Position numbers and translations under genes: made by a program | Shown: positions 48,504-62,470 of the stretch, piece by piece | Position numbering within the stretch: position 1 is the first letter of the stretch | Layout of the letters: each line of letters starts with the position of its first letter | Source: Brasenia schreberi | Lineage: Eukaryota > Streptophyta > Magnoliopsida > Nymphaeales > Cabombaceae | Direction: 5' to 3' | Length of the DNA: 64,000 bases | Assembly (NCBI GenBank): GCA_036023115.1 | Contig: JAYKKT010000087.1 | Location: 12,974,001-13,038,000, forward strand | Notes under the pieces: model-generated | What the model saw: only the letters and a program-made list of their open reading frames with translations | The model's database searches: none | Told to the model about the DNA's origin: nothing

Positions 48504-51500
48504 AAATTTAATGGTAGTTTTGGCCCTAAGATGCATGAAGCATCAACCAATAAAACTATGAAACAAATTCATGCATTCCACACTATTGCATGCACGCATA
48601 AAAGAAAAATAAGAATCTCTTTTGTTGGATATGGAGAAAGAATAAGAATCTTATCTCTACATGTAATCTATCTTTAATTTGACGATTTTGTGCGCATTGA
48701 TCCTTCGGTTAGGCCCTCCACCATAGTGTGGACCTTGAGCTGATTTGCTTTAGAAATTTATGACGTTGTTGTATCAAATTGTTGAAACCATGTAAGGCCA
48801 TGGGCTAATTGTCCAAGACGAGAATAGGTTCAGGTCACCATCTGATCTAATTGGAGACCTTAACTGCCATTATTCGTTCGACGAACCTATTTTGACTGCA
48901 ATGAATTAATAAATCGCCTTTAATACACGTGAAGAGCTGCAAGTCTTCTCGCCAACTAGCATGAATAATTAGATAAAACATGAATACTTTTGTTCCGTAA
49001 TAAGTAAATGAAAAAGAAAAACTTATAGATGAAAAAGCGATTCCTTTAAATGCATTTTTTGGAATCAGTTTCGCCAACTAAAAGGTAAGATATGATCCGT
49101 GATATGTGTTCCCACTGAGCCAGCCACAATATGTCAAATATATTGTGAATTGAAGACCTTGAATCCAGCTAATCTTGACAAAGTGGCGTTACTCCATGGC
49201 AGATGTTGTACATCATTTGTGAAGAGGCAGACAAGTAACTCAGATCCTCCATGGCCATTCCTAAAGATCAGGCGAGTGCTGGGTCTCATTTCTGACGTCT
49301 TTTTGCTGCTTAAGGCTTTAAAACAACACAAGTTTGGAAAATGAAGGATAATTAACGATTGTCTTGAGAAACTACCAGAACAAAGGAGGTCATGACAGTA
49401 TTGGCTACCACGCTCAACTGCTTTCATTAAGAACCCAAACGAAAGATTCCGTCTTGCGTATGAGTTCACATTAAGAACACCATGCAAATGGGCACCCATA
49501 TTATTGAATTGCTAGCAACTAGTTAGTTTGGTCCACAAAAAAGTTTCGAAGACCAGATCTGGTCGATCTCCACTGCATTGGAAAATCAGGCTCGAATTGA
49601 TGACGTCCACCAGGTCAAGGTGAAACTCTATCCACGAAAGAAGGCAAGTATATAGAATAACAGTAGCTAGACAATACGTATGTAACCACCAATATGCATG
49701 ACCAAGGTACGTACCATATTTAATTTCTTAGGAAAAACAATAAAGGAATATTTCAAAAGACCCAAGAAATGAAAGTTTTCAAAAGCAATGGGCGAAGAAA
49801 TATTTTCTCAAATACACGCCAGTTTGTGGTGAAATATGCTGCAAAAAAAAGGACTCTAGGTTGGCGGCCGCCAGGCAATTACGTACGAGTCCTTCATAAG
49901 TCAGCAAACTATACTCCCTAACAAACCTAGGGTTTAACTTCATCGACATTAAACACCAATCGGAAGAACAGAGTTGTGGATGGTGGTTTACTGCATATTT
50001 CTCTGTTATGTGACCTTCTCAATTAGGTGCCAGCTCCAACCGCCCCAACCAGTATACAGAAATTATGGCATTAATTACTCGTAAATATCGTGGCTTAATA
50101 CTCTTGTCCAATTACGGTTCCTTCGAATCTTTCTGCCCGTTTCCTTCTTTATACTATATTCGTTGCTCTTTCAGTTTTGACTGTAGCAAGAAGTCCCTCA
50201 AACCACTCTTTCGGTTTCAGAACGGTCAAGTTTTTTCACAGGGAGTTCACAAGATTCTGACGTTCGAGTGGAGCTCCTGTTCCCATCCATTTCCTTTTGC
50301 TCCATAAAGGACTCTTTTAAAAGAAGAGTGTCAGCATTTGCATCTAAAAGCTTTAGTATATTCTTCCCCACAAGCGAACATGTACAAAGGACTAAAGGCA
50401 TTCCAAGACGCACCCTTTCGTTGCACTGGTCCTTTTTAAGAAGCACATATGCGCCCAACTTGTCTTCCAGGTTAACCCATGATCGTCGAAGAGACCTTCA
50501 TCATGCTGCGTGGAGAACCATTAAGATGGGAAACCCATGGTACTGCGAACCCAGCCTGTGTCTCAATCCCAACTTCATCTGTCTGGCTTTCATGGGGCCT
50601 ACGAGAAAAAGTAGACTTTTAAGGGCAGGCATGCCATGAGCTCCAGCTGTTTTTGAGGCCATGAATCTCTCTACTGGGTGGCCAATAATGGGGAAAGAAG
50701 GATTTTGTGATATGCGACATATTTTGGGGTTCTCCACCAAGTAGTCGTTACTTTTACGCTTATGAGTTTGTTCTTAGCAGCTAATGCATCGAACTGCAAT
50801 TTTTCAAAGCTTACTGCCCTCTGACATTCGTAAAGCAGGCTTACGTAGCCTGCAACACCTTTTTTGTGTCCTTCTGTAAATGCCACTGTAAAATCTCCAA
50901 TATTTTCAAGTGAATGATTAAGAAAGATGTATTACTTTGTTGTTGTCTTTTCACAATTAAATTTAGGTGAAGCATCTTTAGTGACCAATTCGGGATAAAA
51001 TTTTAAGATAATTATATTATCACGGAGAGACCAAGGGTATGTATGTATGGCAACTGACATGCAACAGTCCCTGCATATCATACATTGGCTTTACTAAGTT
51101 CCTGTCTCTATTGGATTCTCGATTATTGCATTAGCTCAACCTGAAAAAATAAACTTAATTACTGTAAAACCATGATGTTACTTTAGAAGGGAAAGTTCTA
51201 TTTCACATGAAGTACCAACAAGTTCTAAGGGATGATATGTGTCACATTCACTAAATAAACAACTCTTGGTTTCAGGCACCACATAAGGTACACACTAGTC
51301 AAGTGGCAAGTTGTTGAATAACCACGCGCGGGTGAGGATTTATTTAGTTACAAATATTCGAAGGAGAAAGTCTTTTGGCAAATTAAAGTGCAAGCTCTCT
51401 CACAAAAAAAGAGGTTTAAAATGCGCGTGTTCACCAATAAGTTTCAAGTTGAATATTGAATATTGAATGCTCGGTATTCCGTATCATTGTTTGTAAAATA

Positions 51501-51840
51501 CTCGAGATTGTTGTGAAGCTAAACAAGTGAACCAAAAGCTTACCAAAATTATTTTCTAAAGTTGTTGGGAGTTTTTGCACTCTCAGAAGCATAAAAGAAC
51601 CAACATACATGTACATATTATGGGACCCCAGGGAAGCTACATCTCTAATAATGCTTTCCTTTCATAAAAGAAGATGGATTATGATCATTCTTTAGTAAGT
51701 GAAATACAATAAGGCTTAACCTTCCATTACATGTATTATCTCATGGCCAATATGCCCCCTAGTTATTCAGTATTTCAGCAAATCAAGCATAGGGATATGA
51801 TCATAAATGTACTTGATAATTGTTAAAATCATATCATAAG
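48504..51840. other. Region with unidentified minus-strand coding-like frames
   Basis: Several minus-strand frames lie in a row: 50886-50671 (MAFTEGHKKGVAGYVSLLY), 50740-50501 (contains PVERFMASKTAGAHGMP), 50458-50198 (contains GMPLVLCTCSLVGKNILKLL) and 49499-49134 (MGAHLHGVLNVNSYARRN). Their protein-like composition and common strand suggest one decayed gene of unknown family. I could not chain them by convincing splice sites. Confidence 0.3.
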
Positions 51841-51966
51841 TTTTTTTTTGGTTACAAAGGGGGGCCGAAGCCTAACTTGCACGCGTGCATCCCCCAGGTA
51901 ATCGAAGTCCCCACCTCTAGCAAGTTCTTCTGAGAAACCTGACATTTAGGCTAACGCTCTGGCTCC
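51841..51966 (-). mobile_element. tRNA-derived SINE, copy C
   Basis: The minus strand reads GGAGCCAGAGCGTTAGCCTAA (A-box-like), ACTTCGATTACC (B-box-like), then CAAGTTAGGCTTCGGCCCCC, TTTGTAACCAAAAAAAAA. Its A-rich tail is the longest of the five copies. Confidence 0.72.
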
Positions 51967-54900
51967 AAATCGTCTGTCAAGTTTGTACTTGATAAATAAC
52001 ATGTATCTTGTAAAAGTGACATTAATCCTGAAGATGATGGTGACGACTTTTAAATTCATCGATATTTGTGGTGCTCCTTGCTATGGAGTTTAGACAATGA
52101 TATATCGGGCTAACCCAAGTAGAAATTCAGATGAAGTAAATCATGAACCAACGAACCGTTTGTGATGAGGACGTTATGTCTTTTTCAAAGAAAAATGGGA
52201 TTAACTATTTGACATGGACAATGCGCCTTAAGTTTTTTAAAATATAAACGAAAAAAAATTGATTGATTCTTATAACCTCATAATTGGTCTTTCATGAAGA
52301 ATGGGTTCTGCTGTAAAGAAGAGTCACCTGATGGCGGGGTTCAATACCATATGGACATTAACCGAAAAATCAAAAGATGGACGACGTATACAACGAATTA
52401 TATGACTTCTCCACTTCTGATGCACTTCAAATTACCATTCTGCCTTTGCATTCGTCTTTGATGAACATAAAAGTGAGTTTCTCGTCACTGGAGATTCGAT
52501 CGCTTCTTTTGGGCAATCGCCAAAGTTCTCATTTCCTTTCTGCATATATACACCAACTCATCCCCCACAAAGACGTCTCTCGTAAGAACGCAAAATTCCA
52601 ACTTTCTCTCTCTCACCTGCCCATAACAACAGTAATGGTTGGTAACGACGCGTGTGAGAGTTGCAGGCAAGATACTTGTATACGTCGCACACTAATACGT
52701 TGACCACGCGGCCCTTTTGTCAACTTTCCATTCAATGTTGCGAAAGGAAAAACACAAAGTATGACATAAAACACGACGCAGCCTAAAAGTCAAACTATAG
52801 CAACGTCACTTGTAGTCTTATTGGTTAATTACGAAGAAAACTGCTACATATGTCAACGTTGCCTTTCTTACCATTCCCGTTGCTTCTTTCTCCATCATTT
52901 AAGAAAAGAAGGTGCATAGGTGACCTTCCCATGCATGTGGAACAAAGAATTCGTGTAGAGAGAGAGAGAGAGCTTTTGCCGTGATTTTTGAGAACAAACT
53001 CAGGCGCGAAACAGAGAAACCAACCAAGACAAGTTCAAAGTTTGTGGGAGTCCAATCGGATGAAAACTGAAAAATTAACACACCTAATCAGGAATTGGCC
53101 GATCCAATGTAAAACATGTAACTAGTACATGGATGGGCGGAGGACAGCGAAGGGAGTCAATTTCCTTGACAGAAAGGCACTGCTTTGCTTGGGTGCTTTT
53201 CGTCCGGCACTTCTTTCCTTTTGGATCTGGGCCACCAGGTTGCAGTGATCATACAACACAAACCGATAACCTTTCAAATCACCGTGATTTCACCGTTCAC
53301 CCACCGTTGCTATCTACTTTTATACTCGAGTGCAATGCCCCCTCCCCTGCAATGGTTTATCTTAACCAGGCTATTTCATAGAGATTACCTGTTTTCGCAT
53401 AATTTCTTTTACGATTCATATGTGTACGTCTCTTTTACTGTACACGCATTTTTTTCCTTTTTTCTCAAACTAACTCTATGATTTTTAGTAATTACAAAAA
53501 TATTCCTCAACCAAAAAATGAGACGTTATCTCTTCCTTCGTGAACCTCTTTCTCGTCGTTCTTTGACTTATTCCTCATTTTGTAACTCATTTCAACCACC
53601 TATTACTTGATCTACAATCATTTTCAACAAATAAAATCCGTCTAAAAATAAATAAATAAAATTTGAAAATAATAAAAATAGTTGATAGAGGAATTTGTCA
53701 GCTTATCGATTTCCATTGTTGATTTGGTTTTGATGTTTTTGTTTTTTAGTTGTTTTGATTTATTTTTAACAAAATAAAAAAAACTAGAACCTCTCGATGA
53801 AAGAGACACAGCTGGGGTACGCTTCCCCAATGTTGTTAAATTCGTTTGTTTCGTTTGTGACTTTTGTTTTTCTCTGTTACATAATTAAACTCGCTACTGT
53901 GAGTTTACCAAAATTTGCCCCATGTTGTTAAATTCGTCAAAATTCAATTGTGGGTGGATACCCTAATCCTTAAATGCATGAAAAGCTTATCTCTTATACT
54001 TTCTAACAAGTCGAGAATCATTCAAATTCCAGACCGATAGATTGAACCTTGTTAGAAATACTCGAGGTTTTAGTATACCTTCCTAAAAAATTGTTATAAC
54101 TTAGCATTTCTTACAAAATTGGCCTTTTTTTGTTCTCTGGAAATGACTATATGCTCCTTTCATGGAATTAGGAATGTCGCTCGAATAGGAGTTTGTTACG
54201 AGAGAGTTATAATAAGGACAAATGGACTCCCTCAAAAAGCATCTAAAGAGGTTATTGGTTGAATTTTGATGATATTGAAAAAATCACTAAAAATCTAATT
54301 GTTATGAGAATTTGCCAATTAGTTCATTGGATAGCCTTATATATTTATTTTCTAAAACAAGAAAAGTTGTGTTAATTAGAATTGTTATCAGAGTAAAGTA
54401 GCTTTAAGTCAAGCCTCTGAACGTGCAGTTCTCATGATCAGATTGAGTTGCCAATTAATCCCAAACTGAAGCTGAACGAGGAGCCGAACTCGAGCCATAG
54501 GTGGGGATTTCATATGGTTGTCCTATTCAAGGCCCAGAAATTTGCAGGAAAACGAGGGTTACTGCTGGTCAACTTCCCTGCCTCGTCGTGCATTTGTCTT
54601 CTCTTGTTCAAATTGGTGCGGATGAAACCTCCATTTCATTTTTTAGGGTATCACCATCCATCAGGAAGCACAAATGACGTGAGTACCAACGAGACTCAAG
54701 TGCTGTGCTGATCCCCTTGAACCAACAAAGCAGCGAACGAACTTTTTTTTGAATTTTCCAGTGCCTACCTTACAAGTCAATTTCTTCTAATTTCTCTATA
54801 AAACTAATCATTATTCTTGTACCTATTTTTATTATTTTCTAAAAGTAAGAAAATGCATAGCATGTCAAAGCTTTCAGCAAAAAACCACGCCACTCATCAG

Positions 54901-55391
54901 AGCCGGCGGCCATGAGGTTTCCTAAATTTTCAGCACATCCCATTTCCTTTTGAAACAATTAAAGTTTCATTTCAACGATCTTTCGAGAGGACGGCCGACT
55001 ACTACTATTCCTTTTCTTTTTCTCTTTGAGGCAAAACGTTAAAGACGGGCCGCAAGCACCATCATCCTTCGTTTCGCCAAAGACGAATAAGAAGGAGAAA
55101 GGTCAAAGGGCGTCCATTGGCAGCTGCTCCCATGGCGGCCCGTCAACAGCAACCAGAAGAAGACCTTAACGCCATCTCAACTGCCCCTCTTCTCTTGTGG
55201 CTCTCCTCCCTTGCTTCCCTTCCTCTCTACAAAAGCCTCATCCTACTCACCCTGTTCTGAAACCCTGCCTCCTTCCTTCACTCTCTTTTTTCGTCATCAT
55301 CCTCATCCTCATCTTCTTCTTCTTTCTTCTTTCTTCTTTTTGCTCCCTGTGCTGGTGGCGGAACTTTACAACGGAGAGAAAGAAGGAGAAC
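51967..55391. other. Intergenic region and WAV3-like gene promoter
   Basis: No supported gene; a 108-codon frame at 52377-52703 shows no family features. The last ~250 bp before 55392 is pyrimidine-rich (CTCTCCTCCC.., TTCTTCTTCTTT..), as is common in plant 5' leaders. Confidence 0.5.
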
Positions 55392-55851
55392 ATGGGGAGT
55401 CGGTGGCAGAAGGCGAAGATCGCACTGAGAAGTCACCTCTGTGCCTCCTACAATCAGCTCACTCTCGAGGACGCCTCGTCCGTTGCTGAGTCGGCTCCTG
55501 CCACCAGGAGCTCCGATGTGCCACAACCGGAGCAGCCGGATTTCAGGCCGTCGACACCTACGCCGTCATCTTCTGGCCTCAGGCTCTCTAAGTCGTTCGG
55601 CAGATCCTCCAAGGTGCTTTTCTTTCAACTGGTTTCTGCTGTTCCGTTTTTTGAAGTTATTCTTTCTGAATGTCTAATCAGTCATCGGTTAATTTTATTT
55701 GTTTGTCTACGTTCTTCCTCTTTCATGTGGAAATGCAGTTAGTCTTTCTGGATGTTTAATCTCCATCCGTTAATTTTATTTGTTATCTACGTTCTCTTCC
55801 ATGCGGAGAGAAGCATATACACCCCACCCCACCCACACACACACACACACG

Positions 55852-55926
<75 letters not shown>

Positions 55927-58900
55927 ACACATGGAGACTTTTCGTTCTTTTCATCATAATTTGGGAAAGAGTCGCTTGATTTTCTCCTTAAATAAAAGAT
56001 TCTGCGTTTATTTTCAGTAGATGGCGGAGAAAGGAAAATGTTGAAAGCATTCGTTGACGGGAATATAGAGACTTTTAATTTGAAAAGCATTTTGTTTGCT
56101 CATAATTCATATTTTCTTTTTCCTTTTTGTCCTGTCTTCTGAACGTTATGTGATTCTTTATTTAGAGGCTTTCTTTTATCTTCTTTGTTAAATGGTGTGG
56201 CATGTTTCTTGAGATGTACCAATATATAAATTAAAGCTTTTAATTTATTTGAGCCCTTTTGTTTCTGTTAATGAGTCAAAATGAGGTCAGCTACGAATTG
56301 TTCACGGTTTCAGCGAACCGGATCTAATAAAAATGAAACAAAGGAGAAGAAGAGGGGCCACTGTGGGGTATGTTTTAAAGAGAATATCAAAGAACTCTTC
56401 GACCTTTTCTGGCGCTATTTCTTCTTGTAGTTGCATCATTCAGACAAATCTAACAAACATTGTTTCTTATGCTTAGCCTTTTCTGAGAAGTTAATTATGT
56501 TCAATTGCCGTTACCGTCTGTACCTGGTTTTGTTTACTGTGCTCTACTGCACTTCTCCCGTAAAGGAGAATACTATTTTGTGTTATTGTCGAACAGGAAA
56601 CTGCAGTCAAAACGAGGATAGTTAGGAATGGAGAGCCATATGCTCCTTTGCTTCACCCTGAGTTTGATTTGGAGATACAGCAAAGCTCTATCATATGCTT
56701 AAGTTTCAGGATAGGTAGGAAACGTAGTTGATCTGTATTGTTACGCAGGTCGTAATTTGGTACCTCCTTTCTTGTGAGCATCTGAGATTGAGAATTCTTG
56801 AAGAGCTTTGCACGTTTTGGAACATGCCTTTCCTGCCCTTTAGTCATCTTCCTTCTTTATGTTTGATGACGTGGATCGTGGATGCAGGTTCCTTCTCAAA
56901 GTCTATATTTCTGCATGAATGTTTCAAGAAATTAGTGAAAAAAACTCTTGAAAATTGAAACTCTCCTGGAGTAGCCTGCAAGTTAGGCTGCTGAAACTGT
57001 CCTTCTAAACTGGAGCATATCAGTGAACGTTGATACTTGTATTTGAACCTTGAAAACCTGTGGGTTTTATGCAGTGAAATAGTTGTCGTTATTAGTATTG
57101 TTTGGTGGAGGATGTGAATTTGATAAGCTAACCCTCTGAGTTTGTAAAGGTTTTACATACCTGAGCCACAGATTTCTTCTATCTGCAAAAGAATTGCCAC
57201 AGGATTTCATGATATTTTTGTGGTGTTTGATGTCTGTGTTCTCCGTGTGCAAATTGATTCATCTGTTGTTGCTTATGCCTATTGTCACGATGTTCATATT
57301 GCAGGCAGAGGACAAACTAGTTGTCATGCTGTCATTTTAATGTTCATCCATTCAAATAGTAAAGCAAACTATTTCATTTCCAATCTCTTTTGATTGTTAT
57401 GAGTGCAGCTTAGGTTGGTCGTTGCATTGCGTTTCTCGACTTTGTGTAGTATTACCTTTTCTTGGATTGGTAAGCGTTGTTCATGCAGAACCTCACAAGA
57501 TGCACATCATGGTTTCCCAACTCTCACCTAAGACTGCAGAGGCAACCCTCTATACAGATGAACTATGCTACTTTGGGGCCTTGGGCAAATAATGGGAGTT
57601 TTAAAGGATTTATTTACATGTAGGCAGTGGGGATTATGTTATTTATTTGATTAAAGGGCTCACCCCAGACCCCCTCTCAATAAAATCGTCAAGGACATAT
57701 CAAGTGGTTTCAAGTAACTTGCACCTTATGCATGTTATAAGCATGTGCTTCATGGGGCAGGGCAGGTACAGAATTATGTCACCCTTTTTGTCTTATATTT
57801 AGTTATATATTGTACTGTATCATATGGTAAGATATGAAATATCATATATTGGTATATGAATCAATAAGATTCATGTATAAATATTGCTTTTGGGGAAATA
57901 CCGGTTTGTGTTGCACTGTATCATACAGTATCGTTTGGTATAGCTGCGGCTCGAGCAATACAGGGTGTGATACGAGAGGGTGGCATTTTTCTTTTTAAAG
58001 TTTCCATCTCTAGAAATTGGCGACAAAGGTGAAAGAGTGCTCATTCTTTAAGCCATCTTGCTATCTCCTTCTGTCTAAACTTCTTTGGTTGCCTCGACTC
58101 TTGCATTTTGCACCAAATCTGCGAGGAGAAAAGGATTTTATTGAAATCCGTGGTTTTTCTAAATCCAGTTTCTGTTGTTTCACCTTCAAATCAATAGAAA
58201 ACTTGAGTTTTTTTAAACTGACCCTTTTCTCCTCGGTAACTATTTTTCTTACAAAAGCATCAAGTATGTTTAGGGGTTTAGTGAAAATCCGGTTCTTATG
58301 GTTCCGTGACACTCCCTGAAGGAGTATTTGGTCATCTTATTATGACTTTTTCTCGTATGATACTATAGTTATGTGACTGTTCTTCACTGCTTCTATCTTT
58401 GATTTTTCTCGCTTCTTGTACTGACAATTTCATGGTTTATTAGCTGAAAAATGACTATTAGTTTCATCTTTTAAAATTTATCTTGTGTTTTGGATGTTGT
58501 CTAGTACCATTATCTTATTTTTTCTTAACTTTTTCTATTTCTTTCTGATTTTCCAAATCTTTGTTTTGAATTAAATGAATTTTAAGAAAACGTTGATCAT
58601 ATCAATATCGTCTGTCAGTCTCTCCCATGCGATACGAGGTCCATTACGCCTTTTACATCATTGCTCCTTGACATAGTTGATAAGGAGCTGCAGCCCGACT
58701 CCTATAGCTGTTTCATCATGACGTTGACTAAAAGCTTAGAGGCTGACACGAGACTTGGTTAACCTTTTGTTTTCTTGTTCGTCTCTGTTGTTGGTTTGGC
58801 CACTGTGATCAGAAGTTGCCTCTGTTAGCATGTTTCCTCCTGTAAAAATAGATGTGTTGATGTGGGCTTTCATAGTTCCTTAATTACAAATTAAGTTGTG

Positions 58901-61112
58901 CATTAATGGATAAATGCATGTACTTCGTGAAGTATGGTGCGATATGCAAGGTCCAACTATGCCTAAATTCTCTTTGACGTTTCCATCTGGACACATCAAC
59001 CTGTGTTGATCTGCGCAAAAATACAATGTGCTTGAGTCTGTAAAAGCTTTGAGACGGCTGCTCTTTACAATAACTGCTTGCTTGTTTGTAAGTTGTGAAT
59101 TTCACTGATCATATATTTGTTGGAAAATGCAGAAGTTCTGCGCTATTTGCCTTGGGACTATGAAACCTGGTCATGGTCGTGCGCTGTTCACAGCAGAATG
59201 TTCTCACATCTTTCATTTCCACTGCATTGCTTCAAACGTGAAACATGGCAATCATGAATGCCCTATTTGCCGTTCAAAGTGGAAAGAGATCCCTCTCCAG
59301 TTTCCTCCAGCAGATGTTCATGGCATATCAAGAATCAGCCCTCTGGATTGGCCTCAGCTGGATGGTTGGATGACCATTGTCCGCAGATTGCCACCTGTTC
59401 GCCCACCTTTTCATTCTGGTGGACACCAATACAATCCTCTCTTTCATGCATTTGAGCCAAACTCTTTCAAGGATGACGAACCTTTAGATTCCTCGCTTTC
59501 TGAATTGTTGGGCACAAATTATTCAGAAAACACCGAAGACCTTGGGAAGACAGTGGAAATGGAGACATATGTGGAGTTCCCAGCAGTTGCAGCTTCAGAT
59601 AGTTACAATAGTTTCTCTGTGCTGATCCATCTGAAGGCACCTTCCCTGACCTCAATACAAATTCAGAGAAATCGCAGAGTGGTCTCCCAAAATTGCCATG
59701 ACCGAGCACCTGTTGACATTGTCACCGTGCTTGATGTGAGCGGCAGCATGGCTGGAACAAAGCTTTCCCTGTTCAAGCGTGCAATGGGCTTTGTGATTCA
59801 AAATCTTGGGCCCTCTGATCGCCTGTCAATTGTGGCCTTTTCCTCCACTGCTCGCCGGCTCTTTCATCTCCGCCGGATGACCGACTCTGGCCGCCAACAA
59901 GCCCTGCAAGCAGTAAATTCTCTCATCGCAAGTGGAGGTACCAACATCGTAGAGGGATTGAGAAAGGGCGCTAAGATTTTAGAAGAGCGGCGGCAAAAGA
60001 ATCCTGTTTGTAGCATTATTCTTTTGTCTGATGGGCAGGACACTTACAATGTTTCTGCTCGAGGGAGCCAAAACCGTCAGGCGCAAGCTCTTGACTATCG
60101 AGCTTTGCTGCCGCCTTCAATTAGACGAAGTTCACAAGAAGGCCAGGCTGAGGTACCTGTTCATGTATTTGGGTTTGGTGCAGACCACGATGCTGCCTCG
60201 ATGCATTCCATATCGGAGGCCTCTGGCGGAACTTTCTCTTTCATTGAGCATGAGAGTGTTATTCAGGATGCCTTCGCTCAATGCATTGGTGGTCTCCTAA
60301 GTGTGGTGGTTCAGCAAGTGCAGGTGTGGTTTGAGTGCGTGAACCCTGGTGTGGTTATCAATTCCATTCATGCAGGTAGTTATGCCAGAAGTATTTCAGA
60401 TCATGGACAGAGGGGGCTTGTGGATGTAGGTGATTTTTATGCTGAAGAAGAGAGGGATTTTCTTGTCGATGTCCGGATACCCGCATGCGGAATGTCTGTT
60501 CCCATGGACTATGAATTTGTGATTCTAAAGGTTGGGTGTGTTTATAAGGACCCAATTCTGCAAGAACTGGTTAATGTGGATGCCAACAAGGTTGTAATCC
60601 AACGTCCAGTAACCGTCAGCCTGCACCAGAGAATTTTATGCACGGAGGTTGATAGACAGAAGAACCGATTAAAAGCAGCTGAAGCAATGGCAGAGGCCAG
60701 GGCATTAGCGGAGCAGGGGAATCTTGCTGGTGCGGCTACTGTGCTTGGCAATCAGAGGAAGGCATTATCAGAGTCTACGGCTGCTCAGGGCAGAGATGGG
60801 CTATGTATGGCCCTTGATGCAGAGCTTAAGGAGATGCAGGAGAGGATGGCGAGCTCGCAAGTGTATGAGGCATCTGGCCGGGCATATGTTCTCTCGGGTT
60901 TGAGCTCGCATTCATGGCAGAGGGCAACAGCAAGGGGTGACTCGACCAACAGCCCAAGCATGGTTCATGGGTATCAGACTCCCTCGATGGTGGACATGCT
61001 AACGCGTTCGCAGGCAATGTGCAGCACTTCAAGTGGCGGCCAACAAAACCATCCACCACGGGTGCCAATCAGGCCCTCTCGATCATTTGCGGGAATATTG
61101 CAGCCCTGGTAA
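55392..61112 (+). CDS. WAV3-like RING/vWA E3 ubiquitin ligase (2 exons)
   Basis: Exons 55392-55613 (74 codons) and 59133-61112 join in phase 0 to encode 733 residues. The start MGSRWQKAKIALRSHLCASY is typical of the plant WAV3/WAVH family, whose Arabidopsis members act redundantly in root gravitropism as E3 ligases. A Ser-rich segment (LRLSKSFGRSSK/K) precedes a RING finger from Cys77 (FCAICLGTMKPGHG, AECSHIFHFHC, NHECPICRSKW). A von Willebrand A domain follows with the MIDAS-like DVSGSMAG (Asp275, Ser277, Ser279), GGTNIVEGL and LLSDGQDTYNV. The C-terminal half has HILTEVDR-like helices (LCTEVDRQKNRLKAAEAMAEA) and ends in RPSRSFAGILQPW. All key residues are present. The 3.5-kb intron holds a (CT)n tract. 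The family call is firm; which paralogue it is cannot be told. Confidence 0.95.
55853..55924. repeat. (CT)n microsatellite in the WAV3-like intron
   Basis: An uninterrupted CT run of about 70 bp, preceded by an (AC)n stretch, about 240 bp into the intron. Confidence 0.95.
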
Positions 61113-61502
61113 AATTATCAGTGAAAAGCATAAACGATTTCCATTATTTATTTATATGATATTGACAAGCAACACCTTAGGTAATCTCTATGTGATGATT
61201 GAAAATGAATACGAGGGGAAGTAGTGGTGTTTGGATGTAAATATGGGGATTGAGAGTTGGTCTCGAAGGGGAAAGGAAATCCGCCTTGTGATTTCATGGG
61301 TATTAATTTAAAGTATGATATTGGGTTGTCTTGTCGCATTCTTCTATTCTCACCTTGCTCCTTGACTGTTTTCATGATTTAAAGGAAAATCTAGATAGCT
61401 TTGAGGATAATGGGATAGGAAATATCAAAGAGATTAACAAAATAAGCTTTTGAAGCTGCTTATAGTGTAGGTGTTTGGGTTCTTCTCATTGCATACCTTA
61501 CA

Positions 61503-61866
61503 TGTAACTCCTTAACAAGTGTATTTTGAGCATGCATGCCTCTAGGTTCAAAATCTTCTCTCAGGGAGGTGTCCCACGTTACTCTTGTAGCACAAGAGAA
61601 GTGTGCACTCATTTATACTATCAATAAATGAATTTACTCTGTTGCTTTGAATTTCATTTGGGACTTAGCAATCCAGAGAGGGGTTTCAAGTCACATTTCC
61701 TATCAACAATCTAGAGAGGGGTTCCAACTCACATTCTCTAATCATGTCATATGGATAACTTATTTGCTGCATTATATTGAAAATCCATTAAGGCTAAGTC
61801 ATCTCAAGGGCCATATGATGATCACATTTCTAGTGTCGTTGACTCGTTCAACGATTAGAGTGTAGC
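61503..61866 (+). repeat. 5' LTR
   Basis: Left direct repeat; its right edge is set by the primer-binding site at 61871. Many substitutions relative to the 3' copy indicate an old insertion. Confidence 0.65.
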
Positions 61867-61870
61867 AAAA

Positions 61871-61883
61871 TTAGTATCAGAGC
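61871..61883 (+). promoter_or_regulatory. tRNA-Met primer-binding site
   Basis: TTAGTATCAGAGC differs at one position from the canonical plant LTR-element primer site TTGGTATCAGAGC and lies at the inner edge of the left LTR. Confidence 0.7.
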
Positions 61884-62470
61884 ATGTTTGATCTTGTTCA
61901 ATATCTGTTAGCTGAATAGTTCATAAGAGAGTAGGGTGTTGCTCATATACCAACGTTGCAAAACACTAAGAGAATCAAGTTTGTCATCGTTTTCATGCCA
62001 ACTATAGGAAACACTATAGTTAAATAAAAGGTTGGAAGCTGTGAGGTATGCACGATGACCCCTTGATGAATTATCGATAGCAGGCTATATCACTTCTATT
62101 GAAATGATAGTATCTGAAAGTCGGGTGTTATTCCTACATAACACTAAAAGGGCATTCAACTTCGTGTTGTTTGTTGATGGGTGAAATATGATCATGGAGA
62201 TTAGAGGGGAGTGGATGATCAATATAGAAAATGTTGTTCCTCTAGGTAACCTTCGTGACTTTGTCTGATTTTCGGTTAGATGGGTGGATATGGTCATGCG
62301 ACAGGGCTTACCAAACCCCACCATACCTTGAGACATTGCTATCAAGTGTAAGATGTGATTGATAACACATAGATAGAGACCTTTGGTCGTGCCTCAATGA
62401 CCAAGGATGGCATGATAACTGGTGTTGCCTACATGAATGGTAGCACATATCGGTGGAATGTTTGTAGACC

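Noticed and set aside
52377..52703. 108-codon plus-strand frame
   Set aside because: No family features and an equally open antisense frame; likely chance.
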